This document shows, in pieces, positions 42,986 through 52,377 of a stretch of 64,000 nucleotides of DNA. This stretch comes from Caryophanales bacterium (lineage in GTDB: Bacteria > Bacillota > Bacilli > JARBTR01). The notes under the pieces were generated by a model. That model had not been told where the DNA came from, made no database searches, and saw only the letters and a list, made by a program, of their open reading frames with translations. Within the stretch, counting starts at the first letter, position 1; every line of letters starts with the position of its first letter. A program made the position numbers and the translations under genes. The DNA lies in contig JARBTR010000005.1 of NCBI GenBank assembly GCA_029240105.1, forward strand, positions 124,001-188,000, written 5' to 3'.

Positions 42986-43414
42986 TTAGCTAGCAATATC
43001 TTTCGATAATTCTGATAGCTTTAATAGAATAATCAGACGTTCTTCTAACTTCGCAATCTCTGAAAAATATTCACATTTATTTACTGAAGAAGATGAAGTG
43101 GTTTGAATCATTTCTGGCTCTAAGTCGATAACATCACTTGTTTCATCAACAATCCAACCCAGTTCGACGTCTTCATCCATTGTAATTAAAATACGGGTTG
43201 TATCTGTGAATTCAGTTTCTCCCATATTTAACTTATTTCTAAGATCAATGATTGGTGTAACATGACCTCTTAAATTGATTACGCCTTTGACATATGAAGG
43301 AGCGTTTGGAACCCTTGTGATTGGTAGGATTCGTTCAATAGACTGGACTTGATTTATGTTTAATCCATACTCTTCATTTCCGATTGTGAAGGCGACTATT
43401 TTTAGTATACTCAT
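42986..43414 (-). CDS. cheW: Chemotaxis coupling protein CheW
   Basis: 142-aa single-domain protein (VAFTIGNEEYGLNINQVQSI, VKGVINLRGHVTPIIDLRNK, LGWIVDETSDVIDL). The NLRG motif for receptor binding is intact. It starts 17 bases after cheA. Confidence 0.93.
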   Translation of the reverse strand: MSILKIVAFTIGNEEYGLNINQVQSIERILPITRVPNAPSYVKGVINLRGHVTPIIDLRNKLNMGETEFTDTTRILITMDEDVELGWIVDETSDVIDLEPEMIQTTSSSSVNKCEYFSEIAKLEERLIILLKLSELSKDIAS

Positions 43415-43431
43415 TGTTTAGACGTCCCTTT

Positions 43432-45426
43432 CTATTGAATTAGCTGATTAGGATCAATAATTAATGCTACTTCACCATTACCTAGAATAGTAGCGCCAGA
43501 TATTGCAAGTAAATTATTTAGATATCCACCAAGAGACTTTAAAACTATTTCTTGTTGTCCTATAACAGAGTCAACAACTAGTGCTGTAGATTGATTGCCC
43601 TTTTTAACGATTACAATAAACATGTCTTCGTTGCTGTTATTACTATTATCTGTCGGTACCTGAAAAACTTCTTTTAAGAATACTAATGGTACTACCTGTC
43701 CGCGGAATTGAATAACTCTTTCTCCATGAATTGTAGTTTCCTGTTTTTTTGAAAACTTTGTTATTTCAACAATTGAAGTAAAAGGAATTGCATACGTCTC
43801 TTTCGCAACTTTAACCAACATTGAATAAATGATTGATAACGTTAGAGGAAGTTGGATACTGAATGTTGAACCTTGTCCAAAAGTTGAATTAATTGAAATA
43901 GAACCACCCAATGATTCAATTTTCGTTTTGACTACATCGAGGCCAACACCACGGCCGGAAATATCCGAGATTTTGTCTGCTGTACTAAATCCTGAAGATA
44001 AAATAAGCGAATATACCTGCTGGTCGCTAAGATTTTTTGCTTCTTCTTTTGAAACAACACCGCGCTCAATTGCTTTATTGAGTACTTTTTCTCGATCGAT
44101 ACCCTTTCCGTCATCTGAAACTTCGATAAAGACATTGTTGCCACTATGATATGCTTTTAATGTAACCTTGCCTTCTTCATCTTTTTTTGCTGAAATTCTT
44201 TCCTTAGTGGATTCGAGTCCATGATCTAAGGCATTTCTTAGCAAGTGTACAAGTGGATCACCTATCTCATCTATCACAGTGCGATCTAATTCTGTGTCTT
44301 GGCCTTCTACAATTAGTTGAACCTTTTTGTCCAGATCTTTCGCTATATCTCGTACCATTCTTGGGAATCGATTAAACACTTGTTCTACAGGGACCATCCG
44401 CATATTTAAGATTAGACCTTGTAAATCTGTTGAGATACGCGTCATATGTTCAACTGCTTCTGTCAGTTGGGTATTTTGTGACTCGCGAGATATCTGTTCC
44501 ATTCTTCCTCTGTCAATGATTAGTTCACTGAATAGATTCATTAATTGATCTAGTTTATCAATATCAACACGAATCGTTTTGGAGCGCTGCTTTTTCTTAC
44601 TAGCATTTAATTCCTCTTGATCTATTGATTTATCATTCTTCAGATTATCAACTGACGAATTACTAGCGCAATCTTCTAAGTATTGCATTGTTTTCTCTGA
44701 AACATATACATCTTTAATCTCTGAGATATTTAACAGTTGCTTTTGAATTTCTTGCATACTTCTATCACTCAATAATAAAAGGGATATAGAATGTTCAAAA
44801 TTTTCTTCCTCAATTTGCTCGACTGGTGGACTTGATTGGATAATTTCTCCAAACTCCTCCGCTGTTTGAAATACGATAAAAGCTCTCACCGATTTCATGA
44901 CACATTTTTGATCCAGGGTAACTTTAATTTGATAAACGCTATTTCCTGTCTTTTTTGCCTCATGGATTACAGATAGTTGAAATTCATCAAGCACAAGTTC
45001 CGCTTCGTTATTAACTTTAGGTTCATAGTTATCTAGAATAGATTCTGATGGATCTTGTATCAAAGTCAGTTTCATTACAACGTCCTTTACATCCGCCTTA
45101 CCGTCTCCACCTTGCTCAATTATGTCTACCATTTTTTCGATTAAATCCACACATTTAAAAATGACATCCATAATTTCAGAATTGATTTTCAATTTAGAAT
45201 TACGTAGCATATCTAAAACGTTTTCCATTTCATGGGTTAACGAAGCTAAATCTTCAAAACCCATCGATCCTGCCATGCCTTTAAGAGTATGCGCTGAACG
45301 AAAGATTTCGTTTATTATCGTTAGGTTCTCTGGTTCTGTTTCCAAATTTAAAAGTTCGTTGTTTATTGTCTGAAGATGCTCTTTTGATTCTTCGATAAAT
45401 AACTCCAAGTAATTATTCAAATCCAT
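43432..45426 (-). CDS. cheA: Chemotaxis histidine kinase CheA
   Basis: 664 aa from ATG 45426 (AGAGGGGGG upstream; a TTG eight codons earlier is inferior). Domains: P1 Hpt with phospho-acceptor His46 (FRSAHTLKGMAGSMGF), P2 CheY-docking (about 140-250), P3 dimerisation (about 290-350), P4 ATPase (LVHLLRNALDHGLE N-box, SDDGKGID, ISGRGVGLDVV) and the CheW-like P5. It phosphorylates CheY (47985-48344) and CheB (55785-56858), both in another operon. Confidence 0.96.
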   Translation of the reverse strand: MDLNNYLELFIEESKEHLQTINNELLNLETEPENLTIINEIFRSAHTLKGMAGSMGFEDLASLTHEMENVLDMLRNSKLKINSEIMDVIFKCVDLIEKMVDIIEQGGDGKADVKDVVMKLTLIQDPSESILDNYEPKVNNEAELVLDEFQLSVIHEAKKTGNSVYQIKVTLDQKCVMKSVRAFIVFQTAEEFGEIIQSSPPVEQIEEENFEHSISLLLLSDRSMQEIQKQLLNISEIKDVYVSEKTMQYLEDCASNSSVDNLKNDKSIDQEELNASKKKQRSKTIRVDIDKLDQLMNLFSELIIDRGRMEQISRESQNTQLTEAVEHMTRISTDLQGLILNMRMVPVEQVFNRFPRMVRDIAKDLDKKVQLIVEGQDTELDRTVIDEIGDPLVHLLRNALDHGLESTKERISAKKDEEGKVTLKAYHSGNNVFIEVSDDGKGIDREKVLNKAIERGVVSKEEAKNLSDQQVYSLILSSGFSTADKISDISGRGVGLDVVKTKIESLGGSISINSTFGQGSTFSIQLPLTLSIIYSMLVKVAKETYAIPFTSIVEITKFSKKQETTIHGERVIQFRGQVVPLVFLKEVFQVPTDNSNNSNEDMFIVIVKKGNQSTALVVDSVIGQQEIVLKSLGGYLNNLLAISGATILGNGEVALIIDPNQLIQ

Positions 45427-45679
45427 TATAAATTCCCCCCTCTTAATCAAACTTTTTGAAAATACACATTATAATAAACTCTTACAATTTCTTTTTTTTA
45501 AGCTAAAACTATTAAATGTTATGTTGGGATTATCAGTATCTAGTTACTAAATTGACCTAATAATTCCTTCAAAGTCCAATCAAAATTCATCAAACAATTC
45601 ATTGTTTTATGTTTGATTATCAAATACAATATATACGTTAATACTTTTTTTATCAATACTATTTTAAGGGGGAATTAGT

Positions 45680-46483
45680 ATGAAGGAACCTTCATCTATC
45701 ATAGGAGTTATCTTAGGCCTTTTGGCAGTTGGAGTTGGGATGATGTTGAAAGGAGCCAGTTTGACTTCTTTAGTAAATCCTGCGGCTTTTCTCATTATCA
45801 TCGTTGGAACTATCGCAACATTATTTGTTAGTTTTCCAATGTCTGAAGTTACTAAGTTTCCAAAGTTACTAAAGATTATTTTCTCTGGACCTCCGAATAT
45901 GATATCAAAAATAGAAGTTATTGAAATATTTTCCAAATGGTCTGTTCAAGTACGTAAAGAAGGACTATTAGGACTTGAAAATGAGTTAGATAAGATTGAA
46001 GATCCTTTTTTAAAAAATGGATTAGAACTTGTTATCGATTCAAATGATTCTGAATTTACACAGGATGTTTTATTAGAAAAAATCAATGCAATGCAAGAGC
46101 GCCATCGAAAGGGCGCATTAATTTTTTCACAGGCAGGAACGTATGCTCCAACATTGGGAGTATTGGGCGCGGTAGTTGGACTTATTGCAGCATTAGGAAA
46201 TTTATCCGATACTGAGAAATTAGGACATTCGATAGCTGCAGCCTTTGTTGCCACCTTATTAGGTATCTTTACTGGATATGTTTTATGGCATCCTATGTGT
46301 AATAAACTGAAATTAATCTCTAGAAAAGAAATAGAAATTCGCCAAGTTATGGTGGAAGGTCTTTTGGCACTGCAAGTTGGGATGAATAGCCGTCAATTGG
46401 AACAAAAATTATCTGTTTATCTTACACCTGCAGAGGTAGAGGCGAAAAGAAATCTAGCAAATCCGGAGGTTTCCCGTGGCTAG
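45680..46483 (+). CDS. motA: Flagellar motor stator protein MotA
   Basis: 267-aa four-helix membrane protein (SSIIGVILGLLAVGVGMMLK at the N-terminus; TLGVLGAVVGLIAALGNL for helix 3). The cytoplasmic loop that pushes FliG lies between helices 2 and 3. The ATG follows AAGGGGGAAT. It overlaps motB by 8 bases and is one of the few plus-strand genes in the cluster, divergent from cheA. No SigD box was found upstream. Confidence 0.95.
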   Translation: MKEPSSIIGVILGLLAVGVGMMLKGASLTSLVNPAAFLIIIVGTIATLFVSFPMSEVTKFPKLLKIIFSGPPNMISKIEVIEIFSKWSVQVRKEGLLGLENELDKIEDPFLKNGLELVIDSNDSEFTQDVLLEKINAMQERHRKGALIFSQAGTYAPTLGVLGAVVGLIAALGNLSDTEKLGHSIAAAFVATLLGIFTGYVLWHPMCNKLKLISRKEIEIRQVMVEGLLALQVGMNSRQLEQKLSVYLTPAEVEAKRNLANPEVSRG

Positions 46484-47231
46484 GCATAAGCGTCATAGTA
46501 ACCATCATGAAGAAGAACATATAGATGAAACATGGCTAATCCCCTACGCTGACTTGCTTACACTTTTACTTGCCTTATTTATAGTTTTGTTTGCTATGCG
46601 ATCTGAAGATTCGAGTAAGATGGACGCAATGATGAAATCTCTTTACAAAGCATTTAATACGGTTTCTGTATTCGATACCGATAGCGGGGGACAGACACCT
46701 TCTAATAATAGTAGTACACCTAAACCAAAACCTGAACCTGAACCTGATCCTGATTCTGATACAGATCAAGTAAGTGAGGATGAAAAAAATCTGCAGGAAT
46801 TTATGAAAAACATGCAGCAATATATTGATGTAAATAATTTAGAAGCTGAAATTTATCTAACCGATATGCAAGAAGGTATTCAAATCACACTTAAGGATTC
46901 GATTATTTTCGATTCAGGTAGTGATAAGCTTTTAGCCAACTTTACACCTATATTAGATAACATTGCTAATATGTTACAAACTATCGATAATTCTATTATT
47001 GTAGAAGGTCATACTGATAATAAACCAATTAGCACATCTCAGTTTCCATCCAATTGGGAATTATCAGGTGGCAGGGCATTATCAGTCGTTCATTATTTGC
47101 AGTCGAAAAACATTGATCCAAATCGACTTCGATATACTGGCTATGGAGAGTTTAAGCCGATTTTCCCCAATGACACAAATGAACATAGGGAAGCTAATCG
47201 TAGGGTGAATTTCATTGTTTTACGGAAATAG
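46476..47231 (+). CDS. motB: Flagellar motor stator protein MotB
   Basis: 251-aa protein with a positively charged N-terminus, one membrane helix bearing the ion-carrying Asp26 (WLIPYADLLTLLLALFIVLF), a Pro-Glu/Asp-rich linker (KPKPEPEPDPDSDTD, about 85-100) and an OmpA-like peptidoglycan-binding domain (DSIIFDSGSDKLL, VEGHTDNKPI, RRVNFIVL). It is translationally coupled to motA. Confidence 0.96.
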   Translation: MARHKRHSNHHEEEHIDETWLIPYADLLTLLLALFIVLFAMRSEDSSKMDAMMKSLYKAFNTVSVFDTDSGGQTPSNNSSTPKPKPEPEPDPDSDTDQVSEDEKNLQEFMKNMQQYIDVNNLEAEIYLTDMQEGIQITLKDSIIFDSGSDKLLANFTPILDNIANMLQTIDNSIIVEGHTDNKPISTSQFPSNWELSGGRALSVVHYLQSKNIDPNRLRYTGYGEFKPIFPNDTNEHREANRRVNFIVLRK

Positions 47232-47300
47232 GATAGTTTCCTAATTCCTACTTGTACTGAACATACTTTGTTAAACTTTATTATCAATACTACACACTTA

Positions 47301-47337
47301 AAAAAATGATTTCTGTTTCCAGCAGAAATCATTTTTT
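47301..47337 (+). terminator. Terminator of motAB
   Basis: A 12-bp stem AAATGATTTCTG / CAGAAATCATTT with a 7-base loop, flanked by A and T runs, 70 bases after the motB stop. Confidence 0.9.
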
Positions 47338-47409
47338 ATTTCAATTATCGTACTAAAATATACTAGGATTCTATTCAAAACTAAGCAAAGCCTTACATTA
47401 AGAAGCATT

Positions 47410-47457
47410 AAAAAAGATAGACACCATATTCATTGTTCATGGTGTCTATCTTTTTTT
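47410..47457. terminator. Bidirectional terminator between motB and the fliK...cheY-yvyF operon
   Basis: A stem of about 17 bp (AAAAAGATAGACACCAT / ATGGTGTCTATCTTTTT) with a 9-base loop and T runs on both strands. It lies 96 bases past the yvyF stop. Confidence 0.9.
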
Positions 47458-47552
47458 AGTATATTTGGGGCAGGATTTAATGCCATTACTTATTAAATAA
47501 ATAATCAATAGATTATATATATTTTGTATACATTGTAACCTTTAGCCTAAAA

Positions 47553-47957
47553 TTACAAATTACGTGTAATATAACCACTGGACTTTCCCGATTTCTCAAC
47601 TTCACGATGAGGAGTCACTTCTTGCGTCACTTGTTTTGCTAGTTTATTTATAGTTTGCAAGCAGTTTGAACATAATTTTCCTGATTGAATCTTTGAACCG
47701 CAAGATTCACAAGAATAAGATAGGTTACTAAAATTACTTGATAAAATTCTTTCAGCTAAAATAAACTCACGAATCTGTGTAGCAGAAACCTTTGTTTCCT
47801 CGACTAATTCATGAATCGTACTACCAGGAAATTCCCTTAAATAGTCTGTTACCTTTTTAAAATCTTCTTCTTGTTTATTATAACAATCTTCACAAATTTG
47901 CTTGACACGGAGAAATAGCTTACCACATTTTCTACAATTCATTAATTGTGCAGCCAT
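47553..47957 (-). CDS. Flagellar operon protein YvyF (zinc-ribbon type)
   Basis: 134-aa protein with paired CxxC motifs at both ends of a helix-turn-helix-like middle: CRKCGKLF...CEDC (about 8-26) and CESCGSKI...CSNC (about 83-99). This is the TIGR03826/YvyF pattern, in B. subtilis found before flgM. Here it ends the cheY operon. The four-cysteine clusters suggest zinc binding; the function is unknown. Confidence 0.82.
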   Translation of the reverse strand: MAAQLMNCRKCGKLFLRVKQICEDCYNKQEEDFKKVTDYLREFPGSTIHELVEETKVSATQIREFILAERILSSNFSNLSYSCESCGSKIQSGKLCSNCLQTINKLAKQVTQEVTPHREVEKSGKSSGYITRNL

Positions 47958-47984
47958 AAAGTACTCTCCTTTTTCGTTAATAAA

Positions 47985-48344
47985 TTATCCCAAAACTTTT
48001 TGAATTGAATCCATAACACGGTCTGCCTGGAATGGTTTTACGACAAAATCCTTTGCACCAGCCTGAATCGCCTCTAATACCATTGGTTGTTGTCCCATTG
48101 CAGAACACATGATAATCTTCGCCGCAGGGTACATTGCTTTAATTTCTTTAACAGCAGAAATTCCATCCTTTTCAGGCATTGTGATATCCATGGTAACTAT
48201 ATCCGGTTGAAGTTCTTTGTATTTTTCTATTGCGTCAACACCATTGACAGCCTCTCCTACTACTTCTAGGCCATTTTTGGTTAAAATATCTTTCAGCATC
48301 ATTCTCATAAATGCAGCATCATCAACGATTAAAACTCTTGCCAT
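47985..48344 (-). CDS. cheY: Chemotaxis response regulator CheY
   Basis: 119-aa single receiver domain. Acidic pocket VDD (7-9), phospho-acceptor Asp53 (DIVTMDITMPEKDG), conserved Thr/Ser (MCSAMG) and Lys (VKPFQ) are present. CheY-P binds FliM/FliY to change rotation. It lies 31 bases after fliY. Confidence 0.96.
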   Translation of the reverse strand: MARVLIVDDAAFMRMMLKDILTKNGLEVVGEAVNGVDAIEKYKELQPDIVTMDITMPEKDGISAVKEIKAMYPAAKIIMCSAMGQQPMVLEAIQAGAKDFVVKPFQADRVMDSIQKVLG

Positions 48345-48375
48345 ATTCTTTACCCCCCAAATATTTAAATGAAAA

Positions 48376-49521
48376 TTACTTTGTCATTTTCGTAAGTCTA
48401 TCAATTGGACTAATGATATCCACAATACGCACACCAAAATTCTCTTCAATTACTACAACTTCACCTCGAGCAATTAGCTTTTGGTTCGCTAGTATATCCA
48501 CAGGCTCTCCAGCTAATTTATCCAGCTGAACTACTGCACCAGGTCCAAGTTCAAGAATTTTACGAATTGGCATTTGTGTTCGGCCTAACTCTACTGTAAT
48601 TGAAAGCGGAATATCATATAACAAATCAATATTACTTTCTTGTGCACTGCTAGCTTGGTGATCTGTAAAATTCGTAAACTCAACCTTCTGTGCATTCGTA
48701 CTTTCTGTAGCTTGAGTTTTGAATTGTGAATTGGCTTGGCTCTCAACTCGTAGTGTTGGTTGAGTTTGCATTGGTGAAGTGTGATTTGAAATCACTGTCG
48801 GTGCTTCCTTTACAGGGCTTGCAACCGGTACTTCTTTAACTTGGCTTGTAACTGAGACTTGTTCCGGATAGAGAATTTTCTTTGCCATATTTTGTGCAAA
48901 TGATAATGGAAGATATTGAATCATATCTGAATCAATCAGGTTACCCACTTTAAGACGAAAAGAAACTTCTATTAAAATTTCTTCACTTAAGTCAGACACT
49001 CTATTAGGCGGATTACCAAGTACATCTATTCTTGGTGGTGAAATATCCACTTTTTGATTAAAGATTGTTGACATTGACGTTGCTGCAGAACCCATCATCT
49101 GGTTCATTGCTTCTTGAACAGCACTTAGGTGAAACTCAGTAAGTTCAGCATCAAGATCTGTCCCGTCGCCACCCATCATCAGATTTGCAATAATTTTTGC
49201 ATCACTTTCTTTTATAACTAGAAGGTTTTTCCCTTGGATTCCTTTTGTATAATCCACGTGTACAGCAACAGACATTCCTAGGAGGTTTTCTTCCAACTTT
49301 TTCTTTTCAATTGCTGAGAGAGTAGGAGTTGTGATTTCTACCCGTTGATTCAGTAGTGTAGATAATGCAGTAGTTGAACTTCCTAATGAAATATTTCCAA
49401 TTTCCCCTAATGCATCTTGCTCCATCGTGCTTAAATAATTACTTATTGATGGTGCTTCGGCACCTTTATCTTGATTAAAAAGTGCATTAATCTCATCCTG
49501 AGATAATAAGCCCTGATTCAT
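48376..49521 (-). CDS. fliY: Flagellar motor switch phosphatase FliY
   Basis: 381-aa protein replacing FliN in Bacilli. It has an N-terminal CheY-P-binding peptide (LLSQDEINALFNQ), a CheC-type phosphatase domain (DALGEIGNISLGSSTTALST and VQEAMNQMMGSAATSM), a Thr/Gln-rich linker and a C-terminal FliN domain (IPLSITVELGRTQMPIRKIL). It dephosphorylates CheY-P at the C-ring. It overlaps fliM by 29 bases; AAGGAG lies 11 bases before the ATG. It may be the only CheC-class phosphatase here, as cheC is absent from the window. Confidence 0.95.
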   Translation of the reverse strand: MNQGLLSQDEINALFNQDKGAEAPSISNYLSTMEQDALGEIGNISLGSSTTALSTLLNQRVEITTPTLSAIEKKKLEENLLGMSVAVHVDYTKGIQGKNLLVIKESDAKIIANLMMGGDGTDLDAELTEFHLSAVQEAMNQMMGSAATSMSTIFNQKVDISPPRIDVLGNPPNRVSDLSEEILIEVSFRLKVGNLIDSDMIQYLPLSFAQNMAKKILYPEQVSVTSQVKEVPVASPVKEAPTVISNHTSPMQTQPTLRVESQANSQFKTQATESTNAQKVEFTNFTDHQASSAQESNIDLLYDIPLSITVELGRTQMPIRKILELGPGAVVQLDKLAGEPVDILANQKLIARGEVVVIEENFGVRIVDIISPIDRLTKMTK

Positions 49522-50497
49522 TATTTAAATCATCTCCTTCCACGTGTATCACTTGATCTATCTGAACTGCGTATCGTCCTTTTTTTGTTCCAGGATTGCC
49601 AAGAAATCTTGTAAGATCTCCAACTTTAACTTGAATTTTCCCTGTTTCTATTCCAATTACATCTCCAACTTGAAGGTTGATTAGTTCAGAAATAGGAATC
49701 GTAGCTCTACCTAGTTCGGCATGAACAGGAACTCGCACTAAATCAATGTTTTTTACGATCTTTTCATGTTGAGAAGCATTCTTTTTTCCCAAAGATGAAA
49801 GCATTTGATGGGAAGTAAGCTTTGGTAGCACTGGCTCTACAATTAAATGCGGTAGACACAGTGTCATTCTCCCATCAGTTTCACCAATTTTCGTACGAAA
49901 CGCAATGATAATTACAGTGTCATTTGGCGATGAAATTTGGATGAATTGCGGATTCGTTTCAATTGTGTCCAATCTCGCTTTAATATCTTCGATGTTTTTC
50001 CATGCCTCTTGATATAAGTCAAAGCTCTTATCAAATACCTTCTGCATTAACACCATTTCAATTTCCGTTAACGAGACATCTCTAACCGAAAGATCTCCCT
50101 GCCAACCTAATAGACGCTCAAGAATGGCATAAGCCAATTGAGGATTTATTTCTAATGCCATTTTTTCATCAAAAGGTTTTACATCGTATACAGATAAAAT
50201 TGTTTTGGCAGGTATTGATGCAATAAACTCTGAATAGTTTACTTGGTCAACAAGGTCAATTTCAATTTGAACGTATGTTCGAAGATACGATGATAGGTAC
50301 GTCGAAAGCAATCTCGCAAAATTTTCGTGAATTCTCGATATTGTGCGTAATTGATCTTTGGAATAACGCATCGCACGTTTGAAATCATAAACTTTAATTT
50401 TTTCGTTTTTCTCTTGTACATCGGATGCTTGAAGCTCGCCATTATTTAAGGCTGATAAAAGCGCATCGATTTCTTTTTGAGATAATACATCCGCCAA
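49493..50497 (-). CDS. fliM: Flagellar motor switch protein FliM
   Basis: 334-aa C-ring protein: CheY-P-binding N-terminus (LSQKEIDALLSAL), the middle FliG-binding domain (RISRIHENFARLLSTYLSSY-like, about 52-72) and a C-terminal FliN-like domain (VPVHAELGRATIPISELINL). It lies between fliL and fliY. Confidence 0.96.
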   Translation of the reverse strand: MADVLSQKEIDALLSALNNGELQASDVQEKNEKIKVYDFKRAMRYSKDQLRTISRIHENFARLLSTYLSSYLRTYVQIEIDLVDQVNYSEFIASIPAKTILSVYDVKPFDEKMALEINPQLAYAILERLLGWQGDLSVRDVSLTEIEMVLMQKVFDKSFDLYQEAWKNIEDIKARLDTIETNPQFIQISSPNDTVIIIAFRTKIGETDGRMTLCLPHLIVEPVLPKLTSHQMLSSLGKKNASQHEKIVKNIDLVRVPVHAELGRATIPISELINLQVGDVIGIETGKIQVKVGDLTRFLGNPGTKKGRYAVQIDQVIHVEGDDLNNESGLIISG

Positions 50498-50524
50498 AGG
50501 GCAACCCCCTAACTCTTCCGTGAG

Positions 50525-50947
50525 TTACTGAATCATTTTATTTGTAGTATAGACTTTTACAACTTTTCCTTTTTGCATTAAATTATTGATTTCGTTCTTC
50601 ATTTCAGTTTCAAATTTTCCCATTTCGACTGGGTTTTTTACTTGCTCTTCATTCATACCCGATAGTAGTCGAATAGCTATATTTCGCACTTGAAAATCAC
50701 GTTTCGTCAATTCTTCTTTTGCATCAGTAGAGTTTGCTTGGATTTCAAATCCAATTTGAATATACCCTCGTGAAATTAAATCAGTAGTTATCGTTTCTGT
50801 TTTCACCATATTTTCTATTATTTCATCTGGTGTCACGTCTTTAGTTTTTCCTTTAGACTGTGATAGACCTAAGAAATACGATGTTCCTACTAATAGGAGG
50901 ACAAAAACTACCAATATAATCGTTGTTGGTTTAAATATTGCTTTCAT
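50525..50947 (-). CDS. fliL: Flagellar basal body-associated protein FliL
   Basis: 140-aa single-pass membrane protein (helix about 7-27, TTIILVVFVLLLVGTSYFLG) with the FliL domain outside. It lies in the classical flgE-fliL-fliM position. A paralogue is at 41228-41665. Confidence 0.9.
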   Translation of the reverse strand: MKAIFKPTTIILVVFVLLLVGTSYFLGLSQSKGKTKDVTPDEIIENMVKTETITTDLISRGYIQIGFEIQANSTDAKEELTKRDFQVRNIAIRLLSGMNEEQVKNPVEMGKFETEMKNEINNLMQKGKVVKVYTTNKMIQ

Positions 50948-50998
50948 TTATAACCCTGCCTTTAATTAGGAAGATGTAAGCCTACCTGTTAGTACCTA

Positions 50999-51889
50999 CT
51001 AACGCTTAAGGTTTACTACTTCTTCAAGGATGGAATCTGAAGTTGTAATTGTTCTTGCATTCGCTTGGAATCCACGTTGAGCAACAATCATCTCTGTAAA
51101 TTCTTCCGTTAAATCAACGTTTGACATCTCAAGAATACCAGCAGCGATTTGTCCACCGCTGTTGTTTTGAATTCGATCAGCAGTTACCACACCAGAGTTT
51201 CCAGTTCCAGCAAACATCGTATTTCCAACTTTTTTCAAACCACCAGGGTTCGTCACTACCGCAGTTGCTAATGAAATTTGTTCATTAAGGGTAGCTGGTG
51301 TTAATCCATCATTCAGATAATAATCAGTACCATCATAAGCTAATTTTCCACTATTTCCATTTTCATCTACTACGTTAATATAACCATTAGAATCTATTGA
51401 AAAAGAAGTGAATTTTGCATTAGTAATTCCATCATTTGAGATGTTAATAGGAACTGTAACGCCGTCTGCAATACCTTGTACAAAATAACCATTTGAGTTA
51501 ACAAAATTTCCATTAGCATCTAAATCGAAGTTCCCAGCCTTTGTCAAAAATTGATTTTGACCAGTTGCATCTGGAGAAACCATAAAATATGCATCTCCTT
51601 CGATAGCTAAATCTCTTCCTAGATTTGTTGACATTGGGCTACCTGGAGTATGCATTGTATCAATAGACGCGATTTTCGTTCCAAGACCAACTTGGCGTAC
51701 ATTTATACCGCCGCTTTGTGCAGTTGGTGCAGTGGCACCCGAAATATTTTGATTGATAATATCTTGAAACATAACACGACTTTTCTTGAAGCCAACTGTA
51801 TTAACGTTTGCAATATTGTTACCAATGACATCAAGTTTTGTTTGAAACCCTTTCATTCCAGAAACGCCTGAGTATAGAGATTTTAACAT
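50999..51889 (-). CDS. flgE: Flagellar hook protein FlgE
   Basis: 296-aa hook subunit. N-terminal SGVSGMKGFQTKLDVIGNNI and ANVNTVGFKKSR, the FlgE/F/G domain GRDLAIEGDAYFMV, and the C-terminal SNVDLTEEFTEMIVAQRGFQ are present. It lies 30 bases after flgD. Confidence 0.93.
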   Translation of the reverse strand: MLKSLYSGVSGMKGFQTKLDVIGNNIANVNTVGFKKSRVMFQDIINQNISGATAPTAQSGGINVRQVGLGTKIASIDTMHTPGSPMSTNLGRDLAIEGDAYFMVSPDATGQNQFLTKAGNFDLDANGNFVNSNGYFVQGIADGVTVPINISNDGITNAKFTSFSIDSNGYINVVDENGNSGKLAYDGTDYYLNDGLTPATLNEQISLATAVVTNPGGLKKVGNTMFAGTGNSGVVTADRIQNNSGGQIAAGILEMSNVDLTEEFTEMIVAQRGFQANARTITTSDSILEEVVNLKR

Positions 51890-51919
51890 GATATTTTCCC
51901 CCTTAAGTCTTGTTTTAGT

Positions 51920-52363
51920 TTATAAAAGATTTGAATTTGTTGAATTATACTGAATTTGCGAGACTTGTTCCATAGGAACCTTCTGGTTACCTACCATGTA
52001 GAAAAAATTACCATTATCCTTTGAAATCCCAGTTACTACTCCAGTTGTAGGTTCTGTCGATCCATCCGGTGTCCATTTAATTTCTTTCCCAATCGTAGAA
52101 GCATATTGTCCCATTTGTAAACTGGAAAATTTTTCGAACATCTTGTTTAAGTTTGTCATTTGTTCCAAACTACTGAAGGTTGCCATCTGCGCAATAAAAT
52201 CTTTATCATTCAGCGGGCTGGAAGGGTCCTGATTTGACAGCTGTGTAGTAAGGATTTTTAGAAAATCATCTTTTCCTAACGTAGACTTAGGTGTAGAAGT
52301 CTGAGAATTATTGTTTACAGAACTGTTATTTGACGCATTCGAAACATTAGTCCAACTAGTCAT
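51920..52363 (-). CDS. flgD: Hook scaffolding protein FlgD
   Basis: 147-aa hook cap, short as in B. subtilis (about 140). The Asn/Ser-rich export N-terminus precedes the conserved STLGKDDFLKILTTQLSNQD followed by PSSPLNDKDFIAQMATFSSL. It lies between fliK and flgE. Confidence 0.94.
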   Translation of the reverse strand: MTSWTNVSNASNNSSVNNNSQTSTPKSTLGKDDFLKILTTQLSNQDPSSPLNDKDFIAQMATFSSLEQMTNLNKMFEKFSSLQMGQYASTIGKEIKWTPDGSTEPTTGVVTGISKDNGNFFYMVGNQKVPMEQVSQIQYNSTNSNLL

Positions 52364-52377
52364 CTTTTTGTTCCTTT

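Larger units (their letters stand above)
47232..47552. other. Convergent intergenic region between motB and yvyF
   Basis: 321 bases between two converging operons, holding the two strong terminators listed separately. I see no coding sequence. Confidence 0.75.

Noticed and set aside
46730-46770. Pro-Glu/Asp repeat in MotB as a phase-variable element
   Set aside because: It is an ordinary flexible linker of stator proteins and the repeat keeps the reading frame.
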